Below, one piece after another: positions 24,593-33,291 of a DNA stretch of 64,000 bases (within the stretch, counting starts at the first letter, position 1; every line of letters begins with the position of its first letter). The DNA lies in the NCBI RefSeq assembly GCF_000423885.1, contig NZ_AUIV01000001.1, positions 124,001 to 188,000 of the forward strand. Reading direction: 5' to 3'. Origin of the DNA: Thermomonas fusca DSM 15424. GTDB lineage: Bacteria; Pseudomonadota; Gammaproteobacteria; Xanthomonadales; Xanthomonadaceae. Below the pieces are notes generated by a model. That model was not told the origin of the DNA. It saw nothing but the letters and a program-made list of their open reading frames with translations, and ran no database searches. The position numbers were made by a program, and so were the translations under genes.

Positions 24593-27559
24593 TCAGAAGC
24601 GGTACGTCCCCCACAGCGAGGCCATGCCGTCGGCACCGAGCTCCCCGTTGCGGCGGCTCAGGTCGAAGCGGAACGTGGCCTTGCCCCCGAACGCCGCGCT
24701 CATGCCCAGCGCAAACAGCTGGCTGCGTTCGCCCAAGCCCATTCCCTGCATTGGCGCCCACTGCTCCACGCCGGTGAAGCTGGCCTCGAACAGCTGGCCG
24801 CTGGACGACAGCGTGCGCTGCCACTCGACGCGCGCGTCGGCGCGCAGATCCACGCCACCCACGCGCCAGGCGCGCTCGCCGCGCACGCCCGCAAAACCCT
24901 GCCAGCGGCGGCTGTCCCAAGCGTTGGCGCGCAGGCCGAAGCCGCTGTCGCCGCTTTCGACGAAGCCGTCGTTGGCCACCCGCACGAATTGCGCGCCGAG
25001 GTACGGCGTCAGCGCCAGTCCGCCCACATCCAGACGCCGGCCGACCTCGCCGAACGCCGCCTGGTAGTCGCCGGACAGCCGGGTGGCCGCGGTGTCGCGC
25101 AGCCCGCCCAGCAGCAACTCGCGCTGCATCTGTCGCTGGAACGTGCCGGAAGCCAGCTGCGCCTGCGCCTGCCAGCCGCCGCGCCAGCCGGCCGCGTACA
25201 GCTGCACCTCGCGCTGGTGGCCGCGGCTGCGGTCACCACTGCCGTCCAGCCAGCCGGACTGCTCCAGCCGGTTCATCGCCATGCCCAGCAGCGCCGTGCG
25301 GCCCAGCCGCCAGTCGTTGCCGATCATGCTGCCGGTCGCATCCATACCCAGCTGGCCGAAACCGGCACGGCCCAGCTCGCCGCTGGCGGCCAGATCGCGG
25401 GCCCAGCCGCCGGCCTGCGCGGGCGCCTGCGCAAGCGTGTCGACGCGCTGGCCCAGCGCGCGCCGGCCGGCGTCGATGGCATCGAAGGTCATCGCCGCCG
25501 ACGCCGCATGCAGCTCGCCGGACAGGCTGCGCAGCGAGGCATCCGCATTGGCCACGCTGGCAGACTGCTGCAGCGCGCCGGCGGCATCGATGAACGCCGT
25601 GCCGATGCCGATAGGCGTCCCTCCGCCCAGCTGCAGGTCGATCGCCTGCATCGCCGACTCCACCCGCGCCGCCGAAGCCACGCTGGCACCGGTCAGGCCC
25701 ATGCCCGCCACCGCCTTGGTCACGTCGATGCGGTTGATGTTGAGGAAGACGTTGTTGGGGTCGTAGGCCAGCGCCGCGTCAAGGAACACGTTGGGGGCCG
25801 CGCGCAGCGAGACGAAGGTGCCGCTGACGCCGCCGGTGGCGTTGATCAGGGTTTCCTTCGAGGTGGTGGTGTAGCCGCTCTTCACCCCCAGGATCGACAT
25901 GGTGCCGTTGACGCTTGCCGACCCGGTGACCTTCAGCGCACTGCCCAGCCACACGCCCAGGTTGCCGCTGCCGGACTGGCTGAAGTTGCCCGCGATGCTC
26001 GCCGGGGTGGTGGCACCACTCAGGAACATGCCGCTGTTGGCGACGTTGCCGCCGAACGCGCCGCTGCCCCAGACCTTGGCACCGCTGGCGATGGACAGGT
26101 TCGACCGCAGCCCCTTGCGCAGATCCAGTCCGCCCGCATTGACCTGGGTTGCGCCGGTGAAGCGGCCCGCTTCGGTCAGGGTCAGGGTGCCGCTGCCGCC
26201 CTTGACCAGCCCGCCGCTGCCGACGATCTCGTTGCGCCACACCGAGTTGCCGGAGAACGCGACGCTGAAATCGCCCCAGGCGAAGTTGCTCGGCCCCATC
26301 GCCGCCTTGGTCACGTCCAGCAGGCCCCAGCCGAACACGGCGTCAACACCGGCGGCGCCCAGGTCCTTGGCACCGCCGAGGATGGCCTGCCGCACCTGGT
26401 CGTTGCTGAAGTACGGAAAGGCTGCCCACACCACCGCCGCCGCACCCGACACCTGCGGTGCCGCATAGGACGTACCGCCGCCTTGGTACAGGCCGCTGGT
26501 GGCCTGCGAGGTCGCATCCGGATCGATGAACACCACGTTGCCCGGCGCCACCAGGCAGTAGTTCATCGCCGGGCCGCACTCCTGCGAATAGTCGGTCAGC
26601 TGGGTGGGACTGAGCGGATCCAGCGCACCGACCGTCAGCCAGCCTTTTTCGAGGATGGCGTCGTTCGCCAGCGTCGGCAGCATCGCGTTGTCCGAAGGCT
26701 GCGGGCGGAACCGCGCATCGCGGCCACTGTTGCCGTTGGCGAACACGATGATGCCGCCGCGGTTGACGGTGAAGTCCCTGTACGCGGCGGCCAGTTCCTG
26801 CGACAGCGCCGGATCGCTCCAGTACAGCCCGCCCCAGGAATTGTTGATGATCTTCGCGCCGGCGTCGGCCAGTTGCTTGTGCAGGTAGACGAAATCCTCG
26901 CCCAAGCCTTCACCGGCGTGGATCTCGTTGCCCGCACCGGAGCCGTCATCCTTCGGCGGTGCATCGCTGATGATGCGCGAGGACACGATGGTGGCGTTCT
27001 GGGCGACGCCGCCGCCCCAGGTATCGGTCTGGCCGCTGTTGCTGCCGTCGCTGTTGAGGTAGTTGCCGATAGCCGGCCTGCCAGCGGCCAGCGAGGCCAC
27101 CACGGTGCCGTGGCCGACCTTGTCGTCGACGCTGAGGTCGTTGCCGCAGGCTGCCGTCGTGCAAATGTTGATGAAATTCTGGGTCACCCGCCCGGCGAGG
27201 GTGGGATGGTTGCGGTTGACCCCGGAGTCGAGCAGGCCGATGGTGATGCCCTGTCCCTTCAGCCCGGCGCCCAGCGCGCCCGCCGCATTGGTCAGCAGCA
27301 GGTGGCGGTTGAGGCTGTTGTTGGCGAGGGAAATCGGGCCGGCGAGGGCCGCAACCGCAGGCGGATTGACCACCAGCGAGGCATCGTTGGCGACGTTCGG
27401 TGCGAAGCCGGGGCCGGACGGCGTGATCGGCGGCGGCGTGGGCCGAATACTGCTGCCTCCCCCGCCCCCGCCGCAGGCCGACAACGCCAGCGCGATGGCG
27501 GCAGGCAACAAGGTTCCGGCCAGCCGGAGCTGCCGCCGCGACGCAAGATTGCTGTCCAT
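24593..27559 (-). CDS. Autotransporter subtilisin-like serine protease, predicted lipoprotein
   Basis: A 988-residue type Va secreted protease. The signal ends in LALSAC with lipid-anchor C29, followed by a Gly run and a proline-rich linker. The S8 catalytic triad is D111 (LLDSGVNRNH), H150 (GHGTVVAS) and S364 (GGTSYAAPQ). After the protease a beta-helix passenger repeat is visible (GGSGTLTLTEAGRFTGATQV, near 430-470). The last 260 residues form an autotransporter barrel ending WGTYRF with the expected terminal Phe. It resembles the NalP/SphB1 class of lipidated surface proteases that shed other surface proteins (family knowledge). ATG 27559 follows GGGGGAAAA; upstream frame is ignored. Confidence 0.93.
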   Translation of the reverse strand: MDSNLASRRQLRLAGTLLPAAIALALSACGGGGGGSSIRPTPPPITPSGPGFAPNVANDASLVVNPPAVAALAGPISLANNSLNRHLLLTNAAGALGAGLKGQGITIGLLDSGVNRNHPTLAGRVTQNFINICTTAACGNDLSVDDKVGHGTVVASLAAGRPAIGNYLNSDGSNSGQTDTWGGGVAQNATIVSSRIISDAPPKDDGSGAGNEIHAGEGLGEDFVYLHKQLADAGAKIINNSWGGLYWSDPALSQELAAAYRDFTVNRGGIIVFANGNSGRDARFRPQPSDNAMLPTLANDAILEKGWLTVGALDPLSPTQLTDYSQECGPAMNYCLVAPGNVVFIDPDATSQATSGLYQGGGTSYAAPQVSGAAAVVWAAFPYFSNDQVRQAILGGAKDLGAAGVDAVFGWGLLDVTKAAMGPSNFAWGDFSVAFSGNSVWRNEIVGSGGLVKGGSGTLTLTEAGRFTGATQVNAGGLDLRKGLRSNLSIASGAKVWGSGAFGGNVANSGMFLSGATTPASIAGNFSQSGSGNLGVWLGSALKVTGSASVNGTMSILGVKSGYTTTSKETLINATGGVSGTFVSLRAAPNVFLDAALAYDPNNVFLNINRIDVTKAVAGMGLTGASVASAARVESAMQAIDLQLGGGTPIGIGTAFIDAAGALQQSASVANADASLRSLSGELHAASAAMTFDAIDAGRRALGQRVDTLAQAPAQAGGWARDLAASGELGRAGFGQLGMDATGSMIGNDWRLGRTALLGMAMNRLEQSGWLDGSGDRSRGHQREVQLYAAGWRGGWQAQAQLASGTFQRQMQRELLLGGLRDTAATRLSGDYQAAFGEVGRRLDVGGLALTPYLGAQFVRVANDGFVESGDSGFGLRANAWDSRRWQGFAGVRGERAWRVGGVDLRADARVEWQRTLSSSGQLFEASFTGVEQWAPMQGMGLGERSQLFALGMSAAFGGKATFRFDLSRRNGELGADGMASLWGTYRF

Positions 27560-27753
27560 TTTTCCCCCGACTCGATGCGTAACCGCGCCATCCGGCACGG
27601 CTTTCTGGATAGCGACTTTGTAAGCCCACTCGCCCGTTCGCGCAACGCCGGGCGCGCGCCGGCCAGCTGAATGCGGCAGCGCAACATCGACGCCGTTTCG
27701 AGTGATAATCGGGGTTTGCCGGCCTGTCCGGCCCAACGCAACCGGAGCTTTCC

Positions 27754-28929
27754 ATGAGCGACGTCGTCATCGTCGGTGCCAAGCGCACCGCCATCGGTTC
27801 CTTCCTCGGCCAGTTCACCGGCACGCCCACCCCCACGCTGGGCAGCGCCGCCATTGCCGGCGCGCTGGCGCAGTCCGGGCTGGCCGCCGACCAGGTGGAC
27901 GAGGTCATCATGGGCTGCGTGCTGCCGGCCGGCCTTGGCCAGGCCCCGGCGCGCCAGGCTTCGCGTGCGGCCGGCATCCCCGACGCCGCCGGCGCCACCA
28001 CCATTAACAAGGTCTGCGGTTCGGGCATGAAGGCGGTGATGCTGGCCCACGACATCATCAAGGCCGGTTCCGCCAAGGCGGTTGTGGCCGGCGGCATGGA
28101 GTCGATGACCAACGCCCCGCACCTGCTCAACGGCTCGCGCACCGGCGTGCGCTACGGCAGCGCCGAGTTCCTTGACCACATGGCCTTTGATGGCCTGACC
28201 AACCCCTACGACGGCAAGGCGATGGGCATCTTCGGCGATGCCGCCTGCGCCAAGTACGGGTATGACCGCGCCGCCATCGACGCGTTCTCCGCCGAAAGCG
28301 CCCGCCGTGCGCAGGCCGCGCAGGCCTCCGGCGCGTTCGCCGCCGAAATCGTCCCGGTCACGGTCAAGACCCGCAGGGGCGAGGCAGTGGTCGACAAGGA
28401 CGAGGAGCCCGGCAAGATCGATCTCAACAAGATCCCCGAGCTGCGCCCCGCGTTCGGCAAGGAAGGCGTGCTGACCGCCGCTTCGTCGTCGAAGATTTCC
28501 GACGGCGCCGCGGCGCTGGTGGTGATGTCAGCCGAGGCCGCCGCCGCCGCCGGGGTCAAGCCGCTGGCGCGGATCGTCGCCCATGCCACCCATTCGCAGG
28601 CCCCGGAATGGTTCACCACCGCTCCGGTGGCGGCGCTGCAGTCGGTGCTGGCCAAGGCCGGCTGGAGTGTGGCGGACGTGGACCTGTTCGAGGTCAACGA
28701 GGCGTTCGCCTGCGTGGCGATGGCGCCGATGAGCGACCTCGGGATCGCGCACGACAAGCTCAATGTCAACGGCGGCGCGCTGGCGCTGGGCCACCCGATC
28801 GGCTGCAGCGGTGCCCGCCTGCTGGTCACCCTGACCCATGCCCTGCAGGCCCGTGGCGGCAAGCGCGGCGTGGCCTCGCTATGCATCGGCGGCGGCGAAG
28901 CGACCGCGGTGGCCATCGAGCTGGCGTGA
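27754..28929 (+). CDS. atoB: Acetyl-CoA C-acetyltransferase (thiolase)
   Basis: A 391-residue biosynthetic-type thiolase. The acyl-accepting cysteine is C88 (NKVCGSGMKAV). NEAFA lies near residue 315, and GHPIGCSGAR gives H347 and C351. It joins or splits acetoacetyl-CoA and acetyl-CoA, and so could complete leucine or ketone-body breakdown encoded by the liu genes further on, or feed polyhydroxybutyrate synthesis. A GATAAT at 27704-27709 is a plausible -10 box and CCGGAG precedes the ATG. It is a single-gene unit by spacing. Confidence 0.93.
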   Translation: MSDVVIVGAKRTAIGSFLGQFTGTPTPTLGSAAIAGALAQSGLAADQVDEVIMGCVLPAGLGQAPARQASRAAGIPDAAGATTINKVCGSGMKAVMLAHDIIKAGSAKAVVAGGMESMTNAPHLLNGSRTGVRYGSAEFLDHMAFDGLTNPYDGKAMGIFGDAACAKYGYDRAAIDAFSAESARRAQAAQASGAFAAEIVPVTVKTRRGEAVVDKDEEPGKIDLNKIPELRPAFGKEGVLTAASSSKISDGAAALVVMSAEAAAAAGVKPLARIVAHATHSQAPEWFTTAPVAALQSVLAKAGWSVADVDLFEVNEAFACVAMAPMSDLGIAHDKLNVNGGALALGHPIGCSGARLLVTLTHALQARGGKRGVASLCIGGGEATAVAIELA

Positions 28930-28970
28930 GCCTTTCGGCGACCTGAAATGAAAAAAATACAGCCAACCGC

Positions 28971-28998
28971 TTGACACGCGGCTACGGCTTGTCATCAT
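28971..28998 (+). promoter_or_regulatory. Probable sigma70 promoter of the first Ala-rich lipoprotein gene
   Basis: TTGACA at 28971-28976 is followed after 16 nt by CATCAT (28993-28998), four of six matches to the -10 consensus. The -35 match is perfect. The gene starts about 60 bp downstream. Confidence 0.5.
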
Positions 28999-29057
28999 GG
29001 TGAAGCACGCATTGTCTGCGTTGCTCCAGATTTTATTCACGACGAGGAAACCGCATC

Positions 29058-29357
29058 ATGTCGATCAACAAGATCCTGCTGGCGATGGCTCTGGGCCTGG
29101 CCCTGACCGCGTGCAGCAAGTCCGAGCCGGCTGCTGACGCCGCCGCCAGCGCCGAGACCCCGGCCGCTGACGCCCAGGCCGCCGCCGACTCCGCTGCTCA
29201 GGCTGCCGACGCTTCGGCCGAAGCCGCCCCGGCTGACGCTGCCGCCGCTCCGGCGGAAGCCGCTCCGGCTGACGCCGCTGCTGCCCCGGCCGAAGCCCAG
29301 GCTGCCGCCGACGCCGCCGAGCAGGCTGCGACCACGGCTGAAGAAGCCAAGAAGTAA
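29058..29357 (+). CDS. Ala-rich small lipoprotein, paralogue 1
   Basis: A 99-residue protein with a lipoprotein signal (ALGLALTAC, lipid Cys at residue 19). The mature part is almost only Ala, Asp, Glu and Pro, in imperfect AAPADAAAAPAE units, and ends AEEAKK. It is one of three paralogues here (others at 29565 and 37506). The low-complexity, acidic chain ending in two lysines recalls Lpp/OprI-type lipoproteins that can be linked to peptidoglycan through a C-terminal Lys; this is inference. A GAGGAA ribosome site, a promoter and a strong terminator make it a single-gene unit, probably highly expressed. Confidence 0.8.
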   Translation: MSINKILLAMALGLALTACSKSEPAADAAASAETPAADAQAAADSAAQAADASAEAAPADAAAAPAEAAPADAAAAPAEAQAAADAAEQAATTAEEAKK

Positions 29358-29405
29358 TCGGGTCGGCGGAGAACATCTCGCCCGATTCGTTACCCAAAAA
29401 TCGGG

Positions 29406-29434
29406 AAAGCCGTCGGTACGCCGACGGCTTTTTC
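29406..29434 (+). terminator. Rho-independent terminator after lipoprotein gene 1
   Basis: An 11-bp perfect stem AAAGCCGTCGG/CCGACGGCTTT with a TACG loop and a T-run. Confidence 0.9.
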
Positions 29435-29564
29435 GTGTCCCGGAGCCCCGGGGCTGTTTCGAGTCAGTGAACGACCCGCCGGCGCATGCCGGATCGCTAA
29501 GCGCACTGGCGTTGTCTGATCCCAAATCCGCTGTTTTTCAGTCAACCCTACCCAGGAGATTTTC

Positions 29565-29858
29565 ATGAACACCAAGCTTTTCGCGCTCCTCGCCGCTGGC
29601 GTCCTCGCTCTGTCGGCCTGCAAGAAGGACGAGGCTCCGGCCGCTGACGCCGCTGCTCCGGCCGACGAAGCCGCTGCCCCGGCCGACGCCGCTGCCGCCG
29701 AAGCCCCGGCCGCTGACGCTGCTGCTCCGGTCGACGCCGCTGCTGCTCCGGTTGACGCCGCCGCTGCTCCGGCAGACGCCGCTGCCCCGGCTGCCGACGC
29801 TGCCGCTCCGGCTGCCGACGCTGCCGCTGCTCCGGCTGCCGAAGGCGAAGCGGAGTAA
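29565..29858 (+). CDS. Ala-rich small lipoprotein, paralogue 2
   Basis: A 97-residue protein with signal and lipobox LALSAC (lipid Cys at 19), then KKDEAPAADAAAPADEAAAP and further AAPVDAAAAPADAAAP units to an acidic end, EGEAE. It lacks the terminal lysines of paralogues 1 and 3. The DNA is a degenerate tandem repeat (about 29640-29855, GCTGCTCCGG(C/T)TGACGCC-like units), which could vary in copy number between strains. AGGAG precedes the ATG and a perfect terminator follows. Function unknown; likely an outer-membrane lipoprotein. Confidence 0.78.
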   Translation: MNTKLFALLAAGVLALSACKKDEAPAADAAAPADEAAAPADAAAAEAPAADAAAPVDAAAAPVDAAAAPADAAAPAADAAAPAADAAAAPAAEGEAE

Positions 29859-29886
29859 TCGCCTGCCGGCTCCCAGCCGGCAAAGG

Positions 29887-29916
29887 AAAGGCCCGCCCTC
29901 ACCGGCGGGCCTTTTT
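29887..29916 (+). terminator. Rho-independent terminator after lipoprotein gene 2
   Basis: AAAGGCCCGCC pairs with GGCGGGCCTTT over a 6-nt loop, followed by a T-run. Confidence 0.92.
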
Positions 29917-29946
29917 CTTTTGCGGAACCCGTGCTCATTCCGACAC

Positions 29947-29970
29947 AAAAAACCCCGCACTTGGCGGGGT
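29947..29970 (-). terminator. Rho-independent terminator of the cold-shock gene
   Basis: On the minus strand CCCCGC and GCGGGG form a short stem around a 5-nt loop, followed by six T. It lies about 27 bp after the csp stop. Confidence 0.85.
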
Positions 29971-29996
29971 CTGGAATTTGCTGGCGTGTACCGGCC

Positions 29997-30200
29997 TCAG
30001 GCGGGCTTGACCCCGGCGGCCTGGGCACCCTTCGCGCCCTGCTGCACTTCATAGCTGACCCGCTGACCTTCCTGCAAGCTGCGGAAGCCATTGGAATCGA
30101 TGGCGGAAAAATGCACGAACACATCGGCGCTGCCGTCCTCGGGGGCGATGAAACCGAAGCCCTTGGCGTCATTGAACCACTTCACGGTGCCGTACTGCAT
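29997..30200 (-). CDS. Cold-shock domain protein, CspA family
   Basis: A 67-residue single cold-shock domain. RNP1 is KGFGFIAPEDG and RNP2 is DVFVHFSAI. It binds single-stranded RNA and acts as an RNA chaperone. The ATG at 30200 begins MQYGTVKWFNDAKGFGFI as in other CspA proteins; the open frame upstream is not coding. About 130 bp separate it from mtnP, room for the long leader that such genes often use for temperature control. A terminator follows. Confidence 0.95.
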   Translation of the reverse strand: MQYGTVKWFNDAKGFGFIAPEDGSADVFVHFSAIDSNGFRSLQEGQRVSYEVQQGAKGAQAAGVKPA

Positions 30201-30333
30201 GGTTGCGAAGACCTCTTGCGAAAGCGTGTGGTGATGGACTGGATGGAAACGTGCCGACCAGCGGCACGGCGCGAGTATGCAACAGCGGCACGCCCACGCA
30301 ACCATCCAGAACGCACTTCGGCCCGTTTGGCGG

Positions 30334-31083
30334 TCAGCCCGCCAGCACCCGCCGCAGCAGTTCCGGCACGCCCGCCATCGCCGCCGATACGTTGTCGAGC
30401 ACATCCTGCAGGGTGATGACCTCGTCCACCTCCGGGCCCGCGCCCGCCGCCCAGTTGGCGACGATGGCCAGGCAGGCGTAATCCAGCCCCAGCTCGCGCG
30501 CCAGGCCGGCCTCGGGCATGCCAGTCATGCCGACCAGGTCGCAGCCGTCGTGGCGCATGCGCGCGATCTCGGCGCGGGTTTCCAGCCGCGGCCCCTGGGT
30601 GGCGCCGTAGCAGCCACCATCGACCAGCGCCACGCCGGCCTGCGCCGCCGCTGCGACCACCTGCCGGCGTAGCGACGGGGTATAGGGATCGCCGAAGTCG
30701 ACGTGCAGCACCTCGCTGCCCGGCTCCTCGCACAGGGTGGAAATGCGGCCCCAGGTGTAGTCGATCAGCTGCTCCGGGCAAGCCAGCACGCGCGGACCGA
30801 AGCGCTCGGTGATGCCGCCGACGGTATTCAGCGCCAGCACGCGGGTGGCGCCCAGCGCCTTCAGCGCGGCCAGGTTGGCGCGGTAGTTGATCCGGTGCGG
30901 CGGCAGCGAATGGCCTTCGCCATGGCGGGCCAGGAAAGCCACCCGCCGGCCCGCATAGGTACCGGCGCGTACCGGCCCGGACGGCGCGCCGTAGGGCGTG
31001 ACCGGCTGGTGGGTTTCGACGTCGGCCAGTTCGCCCAGCGCATAAACGCCGGTGCCGCCGATGACGGCGAGTTCGATGGTCAT
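30334..31083 (-). CDS. mtnP: S-methyl-5'-thioinosine / thioadenosine phosphorylase
   Basis: A 249-residue nucleoside phosphorylase of the MTAP/PNP family: VIGGTGVYALGEL at the start (phosphate loop), RHGEGHSLPPHRINYRAN (near 53), GCYGATQGPRLETRAEI (near 162) and GMTGMPEAGLARELGLDYAC (near 186). It cleaves the methylthio-nucleoside made during polyamine synthesis into base and methylthioribose-1-phosphate. Its place near hpt and nagZ matches Pseudomonas PA3004, a thioinosine-specific enzyme, so MTI is the likely substrate (inference). The downstream sugar is handled by mtnB-mtnD-mtnC at 61-63 kb. Confidence 0.88.
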   Translation of the reverse strand: MTIELAVIGGTGVYALGELADVETHQPVTPYGAPSGPVRAGTYAGRRVAFLARHGEGHSLPPHRINYRANLAALKALGATRVLALNTVGGITERFGPRVLACPEQLIDYTWGRISTLCEEPGSEVLHVDFGDPYTPSLRRQVVAAAAQAGVALVDGGCYGATQGPRLETRAEIARMRHDGCDLVGMTGMPEAGLARELGLDYACLAIVANWAAGAGPEVDEVITLQDVLDNVSAAMAGVPELLRRVLAG

Positions 31084-31139
31084 CCTTGCTTCCTCCAACT
31101 CATTCGATCTGTATCGCACGCGAGCACGATGCAATATCG

Positions 31140-31697
31140 CTAGTCGCCCAGCGCATAGATCGCCGGCAGGTTGCGGCCCTGCTCGTGGTAATCCATGCCG
31201 TAGCCGAACACGTAGGCATCCGGCACCTGCACGCCGACATGGTCGGCGGCGATGCCCTCGACGCAGCGGTCGTGGACCTTTTCCGCCAGCACCGCGATGC
31301 GCACGTCGGCCGCGCCCTGGTCCTCGCACCACTGCTTCACCGCCAACAGGGTGTGGCCTTCGTCGAGGATGTCGTCCGCCAGCAGCACCTGGCGCCCGTG
31401 CATCGGCGTGGCCGGGCGGTGCAGCCAGGCCAGGCCCGAGCCGCTGGTCTGGCCGCGGTAGCGGGTGGCGTGCAGGTAGTCGAACTCCAGGTCCAGCCCG
31501 CGCTCGCCCAGCGCGAACGCCAGCTGCGCGGCGAACGGCAGGCCGCCGTTCATGACCGTGATGTACAGCGGCACATCGCCCTCGGCGTAGGCCGCGCGGA
31601 TCTCGCCGGCCATGCGCACGATGGCCTGTTCCAGCACCGGGCGGTCGAACAGAACCCGTGCCGACGCCAGCGCGTCGCCCAGTTTCGGTGTGCTCAT
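31140..31697 (-). CDS. hpt: Hypoxanthine phosphoribosyltransferase
   Basis: A 185-residue type I phosphoribosyltransferase. The PRPP loop is VLLADDILDEGHTLL (near 100-114) and the base-binding region is KVHDRCVEGIAADHVGVQVP with YVFGYGMDYHEQGRN. It turns hypoxanthine (or guanine) plus PRPP into IMP (or GMP). Coupled to the neighbouring phosphorylase, it recovers the hypoxanthine released from methylthioinosine. The ATG at 31697 overlaps the nagZ stop as ATGA, so translation is coupled. Confidence 0.92.
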   Translation of the reverse strand: MSTPKLGDALASARVLFDRPVLEQAIVRMAGEIRAAYAEGDVPLYITVMNGGLPFAAQLAFALGERGLDLEFDYLHATRYRGQTSGSGLAWLHRPATPMHGRQVLLADDILDEGHTLLAVKQWCEDQGAADVRIAVLAEKVHDRCVEGIAADHVGVQVPDAYVFGYGMDYHEQGRNLPAIYALGD

Positions 31698-32761
31698 GCC
31701 ACGTCTCCCATGTTGGTGGCGCCCGACAGGATGTCGGTCGCCAGTGACGGCGCGCGCACGTCTTCCAACCGCGCCTGCACGCCGGCACGGCGCGCGTCGG
31801 CCAGCAGCCCGTCCCATCCCAGCGCGCCGCGGCCGAGCAGGCCGGCCAGCGCCATCGTGTTGAGCCGGCGGCCTTGGATCGCCGCCAGCGCCTCGTCCAC
31901 CTGCTGGGTGTGGCTGACCAGCACCACGTCGCAGCCGGCGTCCAGATGTGCGTCGATGCGCGCCTTGATTCCGCCCACCGCGCCGGCCGCAGCCATGCCG
32001 ATGTCGTCGGAAAACACCACCCCGCGGAAGCGCAGGCCGCCGTTGACCACGTCACCGCGCAGGATCTCCTCGATCCAGCGCCGCGAACAGCCGGCAGGCT
32101 CAGAGGCCACCTGCGGATAGGTGACGTGCGCGGTCATCACCGCGTCGGCGCCGGCAGCGATACCGGCGGCGAACGGCACCAGGTCGTGCGCGCGGATCTC
32201 GTCCAGCGTGCGCGGGTCGATGGCCGCGTCGTGGTGGGTGTCTTCCAGCACCGAGCCATGGCCGGGGAAGTGCTTAAGCGTGGCGGCCATCCCGGCTTCG
32301 TGCATGCCTTGCACGTAGACGCGGGCGAACGCAGCCACCACCTCGGGATCGGCGGCGAACGCGCGGTCGCCGATCGCGCGGTTGCCGCGCGCCAGGTCCA
32401 GCACCGGGGCGAAGCTGAGGTCCACGCCGCTGGCGCGCATCTCGCTGGCCATCAGCCAGGCGTGCTCGCGGGCCAACGCCAGCGCCGCCTGCACATCGCG
32501 CTGGTACAGCGCCTCGAAGCCGTGCAGCGCCGGCAGCTTGCTGTAGCCATCGCGGAAGCGCTGCACGCGCCCGCCTTCCTGGTCCACGCAGATCAGCTGC
32601 GGGCGCGGCGCGGCTTCGCGGATCGACTGCGTCAGCTCCGCCACCTGCGCGCGCGAGGCGAAGTTGCGCGCGAACAGGGTCAGGCCGGCGCAGGCGTCGT
32701 GCTGCAGCCAGTCGCGCTCGCGCGCGGTGAGTTCGTGCCCGGTGATACCGATCAGCAGCAT
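31694..32761 (-). CDS. nagZ: Beta-N-acetylhexosaminidase (peptidoglycan recycling)
   Basis: A 355-residue family 3 glycosidase. The signature KHFPGHGSVLEDTHHD (about residues 163-178) holds the catalytic His/Asp loop, and AVMTAHVTYP follows near 212. It lacks a signal peptide, as expected for cytoplasmic NagZ, which removes GlcNAc from anhydro-muropeptides; in other bacteria its product signals AmpC induction. Its ATG directly follows the CYTH stop without a gap, and its stop overlaps hpt. Confidence 0.95.
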   Translation of the reverse strand: MLLIGITGHELTARERDWLQHDACAGLTLFARNFASRAQVAELTQSIREAAPRPQLICVDQEGGRVQRFRDGYSKLPALHGFEALYQRDVQAALALAREHAWLMASEMRASGVDLSFAPVLDLARGNRAIGDRAFAADPEVVAAFARVYVQGMHEAGMAATLKHFPGHGSVLEDTHHDAAIDPRTLDEIRAHDLVPFAAGIAAGADAVMTAHVTYPQVASEPAGCSRRWIEEILRGDVVNGGLRFRGVVFSDDIGMAAAGAVGGIKARIDAHLDAGCDVVLVSHTQQVDEALAAIQGRRLNTMALAGLLGRGALGWDGLLADARRAGVQARLEDVRAPSLATDILSGATNMGDVA

Positions 32762-33289
32762 TCAGCGTCCTTCCATGAGGTCCTGCGCCTGCCGCTCGTC
32801 GTCGCGCCACTGCGAGAACGGACGCGAGGCCAGCGCAAGATTGTAGTAGCGCGCGGCATGGGTGGCTTCGACGCCGGCCCAGTCGGGCCGGGCGAAGGTT
32901 TCGTCCTCGCCCGCCAGTTCGATCTCGGCCACCACCAGCCCGGTGTTGTCGCCGAGAAATTCGTCGACCTCCCACAGGTGGCCGGCGTGTTCGACGTAAT
33001 GGCGGTTCTTCTCGACCAGCCCGCCCACGCAAAGCTCGAGCAGCGCGCGGGCCTCCACCACCGGCACCGGGTATTCGAACTCCTGCCGGGTCGTGCCCAA
33101 CTCGCGCGACTTGATGTTGAGGAAGGCGGCGTCGCCTTCGATGCGCACCCGCACCGAGGCGCGCATCGCGCCGGAATCCACCAGCGCCAGGTCGTTGAGG
33201 TAGCCCTGCGCCATCGGCACCACCTTGTGCGCCGCCGCGCGCCAGGCGTCGCTGCGGGGCAGGAACTTGCGCTCGATTTCGATGCCCAT
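32762..33289 (-). CDS. CYTH-domain (triphosphate tunnel) protein
   Basis: A 175-residue CYTH protein. The ExExK motif is EIERKFL at residues 4-10, followed by strands with alternating charged residues (RVRIEGDAAFLNIKSRE, EFEYPVPVVEA, WEVDEFLGDNTGLVVAEIEL). Bacterial members hydrolyse inorganic triphosphate or similar. It is translated between rlmD (2 bp gap) and nagZ (no gap), so the string is one operon. Confidence 0.9.
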   Translation of the reverse strand: MGIEIERKFLPRSDAWRAAAHKVVPMAQGYLNDLALVDSGAMRASVRVRIEGDAAFLNIKSRELGTTRQEFEYPVPVVEARALLELCVGGLVEKNRHYVEHAGHLWEVDEFLGDNTGLVVAEIELAGEDETFARPDWAGVEATHAARYYNLALASRPFSQWRDDERQAQDLMEGR

Positions 33290-33291
33290 GC

